Shown here piece after piece: positions 63,509 to 64,000 of a DNA stretch of 64,000 bases (position 1 is the stretch's first letter; every line of letters begins with the position of its first letter). This DNA is from Bacteroidales bacterium. GTDB lineage: Bacteria > Bacteroidota > Bacteroidia > Bacteroidales > UBA12077. The translations under genes and the position numbers were made by a program. Location of the stretch: the NCBI GenBank assembly GCA_018334675.1, contig JAGXLL010000008.1, positions 1-64,000 on the forward strand, written 5' to 3'. The notes below the pieces were generated by a model. That model ran no database searches, was not told the DNA's origin, and was given only the letters and a program-made list of their open reading frames with translations.

Positions 63509-64000
63509 ATGAAAACCATATTCATCACTTCCACCGGCCGCACAGGGACAGACTTTTTCACCACCCTGTTCAACGAGTATGTGGACAATGCCTGGAGCAT
63601 GCATGAGCCCAGGCCTGCCTTCAGAAGGCGCAGCCACCAGCTGATCACCCGCAGGCCCACCCTCTTCGAGAAACATTATTTCCGGTTGCCCAGGATCAAA
63701 AGACACCGCAAGCGGGCAGAGGAATGGTACGTGGAAACCAATTACCACCTGGCAGCGGCCATCGACTTTCTGAGGGAGGTTTTCCCCGAAGGATCGGTCG
63801 TCCATGTGATACGCGACGGAAGGTCGGTGGTCACCTCCTGGCTGAACAAATACCGGTACATCACCAACAATCATCTCCTGCCCGAACATGTGGAGGACAG
63901 ACAGGCACAGGAGCTCTGGGATAAGTGGAACCCCGTGCAGAAACTGGCCTGGTACTGGAAAACCATCAACCTGATGGCTGTGAGCAAACATCCCGATATA
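63509..64000 (+). CDS. Sulfotransferase-family protein (3' end outside window)
   Basis: The frame is open from ATG 63509 to the window edge (164 codons). It starts MKTIFITSTGRTGTDFFTTL, the PAPS 5'-phosphosulfate loop (STGRTGTDFF), and HVIRDGRSVVTSW is the 3'-phosphate-binding motif. The two segments in this order mark the sulfotransferase fold. The acceptor is unknown. The middle part is rich in Arg and Lys (RRRSHQLITRRP). A palindromic repeat cluster lies upstream. Confidence 0.8.
   Translation, partial: MKTIFITSTGRTGTDFFTTLFNEYVDNAWSMHEPRPAFRRRSHQLITRRPTLFEKHYFRLPRIKRHRKRAEEWYVETNYHLAAAIDFLREVFPEGSVVHVIRDGRSVVTSWLNKYRYITNNHLLPEHVEDRQAQELWDKWNPVQKLAWYWKTINLMAVSKHPDI

Overview
The window reads as a chromosomal segment of a member of the Bacteroidota, probably an anaerobic or fermentative Bacteroidales/Marinilabiliales-type organism. 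The evidence is a short single-domain-set primary sigma factor, repeated matches to the Bacteroidota promoter pattern (TTTG, 19-21 bases, TAnnTTTG), a PorQ protein of the type IX secretion system, a small ribosomal protein THX, an ExbB-orf-ExbD-ExbD locus and a near absence of Shine-Dalgarno sequences. No phage, complete insertion sequence, CRISPR array or rRNA operon is visible. One tRNA (Ser, GGA anticodon) is present. About 63 protein genes or gene remnants are described.

Layout. 1-8 kb: SRPBCC protein and Bcp peroxiredoxin, L-lactate dehydrogenase, a DUF4105 membrane protein, ribD, prmC-recX, and two LPP20-like lipoproteins. 8-14 kb: prfB with its programmed frameshift, an ArsC-like protein, and both a class I (iron-sulfur) and a class II fumarase. 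14-20 kb: priA, ATP-type pfkA, cmk, porQ. 20-29 kb: a long lysine 2,3-aminomutase-like radical SAM protein, acpH, a cyclic-2,3-diphosphoglycerate-synthase-like NTPase, aroB, proline dehydrogenase. 28-34 kb: M20 amidohydrolase, alanine racemase and a second racemase-family enzyme, MarR regulator, EamA transporter. 34-42 kb: ExbB/ExbD system, tRNA-Ser, ansA-tatD, gdhA, dprA, rpoD. 42-51 kb: an internally deleted GH13 sucrose-phosphorylase-like protein, a tungstate/molybdate binding lipoprotein and a three-subunit NAD-linked formate dehydrogenase. 51-64 kb: methylmalonyl-CoA mutase (mutA-mutB), purQ, a PPi-type phosphofructokinase, thyA-folA, a broken TetR/P-II-like locus and the start of a sulfotransferase-like gene.

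Metabolic theme: glycolysis with two kinds of phosphofructokinase, lactate formation, a reductive arm through fumarase and methylmalonyl-CoA mutase (succinate/propionate), NAD-linked formate oxidation or CO2 reduction needing Mo or W, and amino-acid use (asparaginase, proline dehydrogenase, glutamate dehydrogenase, aminomutase).

The most unusual feature is not a protein. Five copies of an element of 68 to 101 bases lie in the same orientation immediately before a start codon: before priA, before the second racemase-family gene, two in tandem before the formate dehydrogenase alpha gene, and before purQ. Each begins with ATGAAAC and ends with a conserved box resembling GTTCCATATGACCATAA, while the hairpin between the boxes changes from copy to copy and shows compensatory base changes. 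At purQ a consensus promoter lies upstream, so the element should be in the mRNA leader. A second, independent repeat family (AGCGCTTAGCGC palindromes, often coupled to a TGTTCG/CGAACA hairpin) occupies gene 3' ends at six loci and even supplies the stop codons of two convergent genes.
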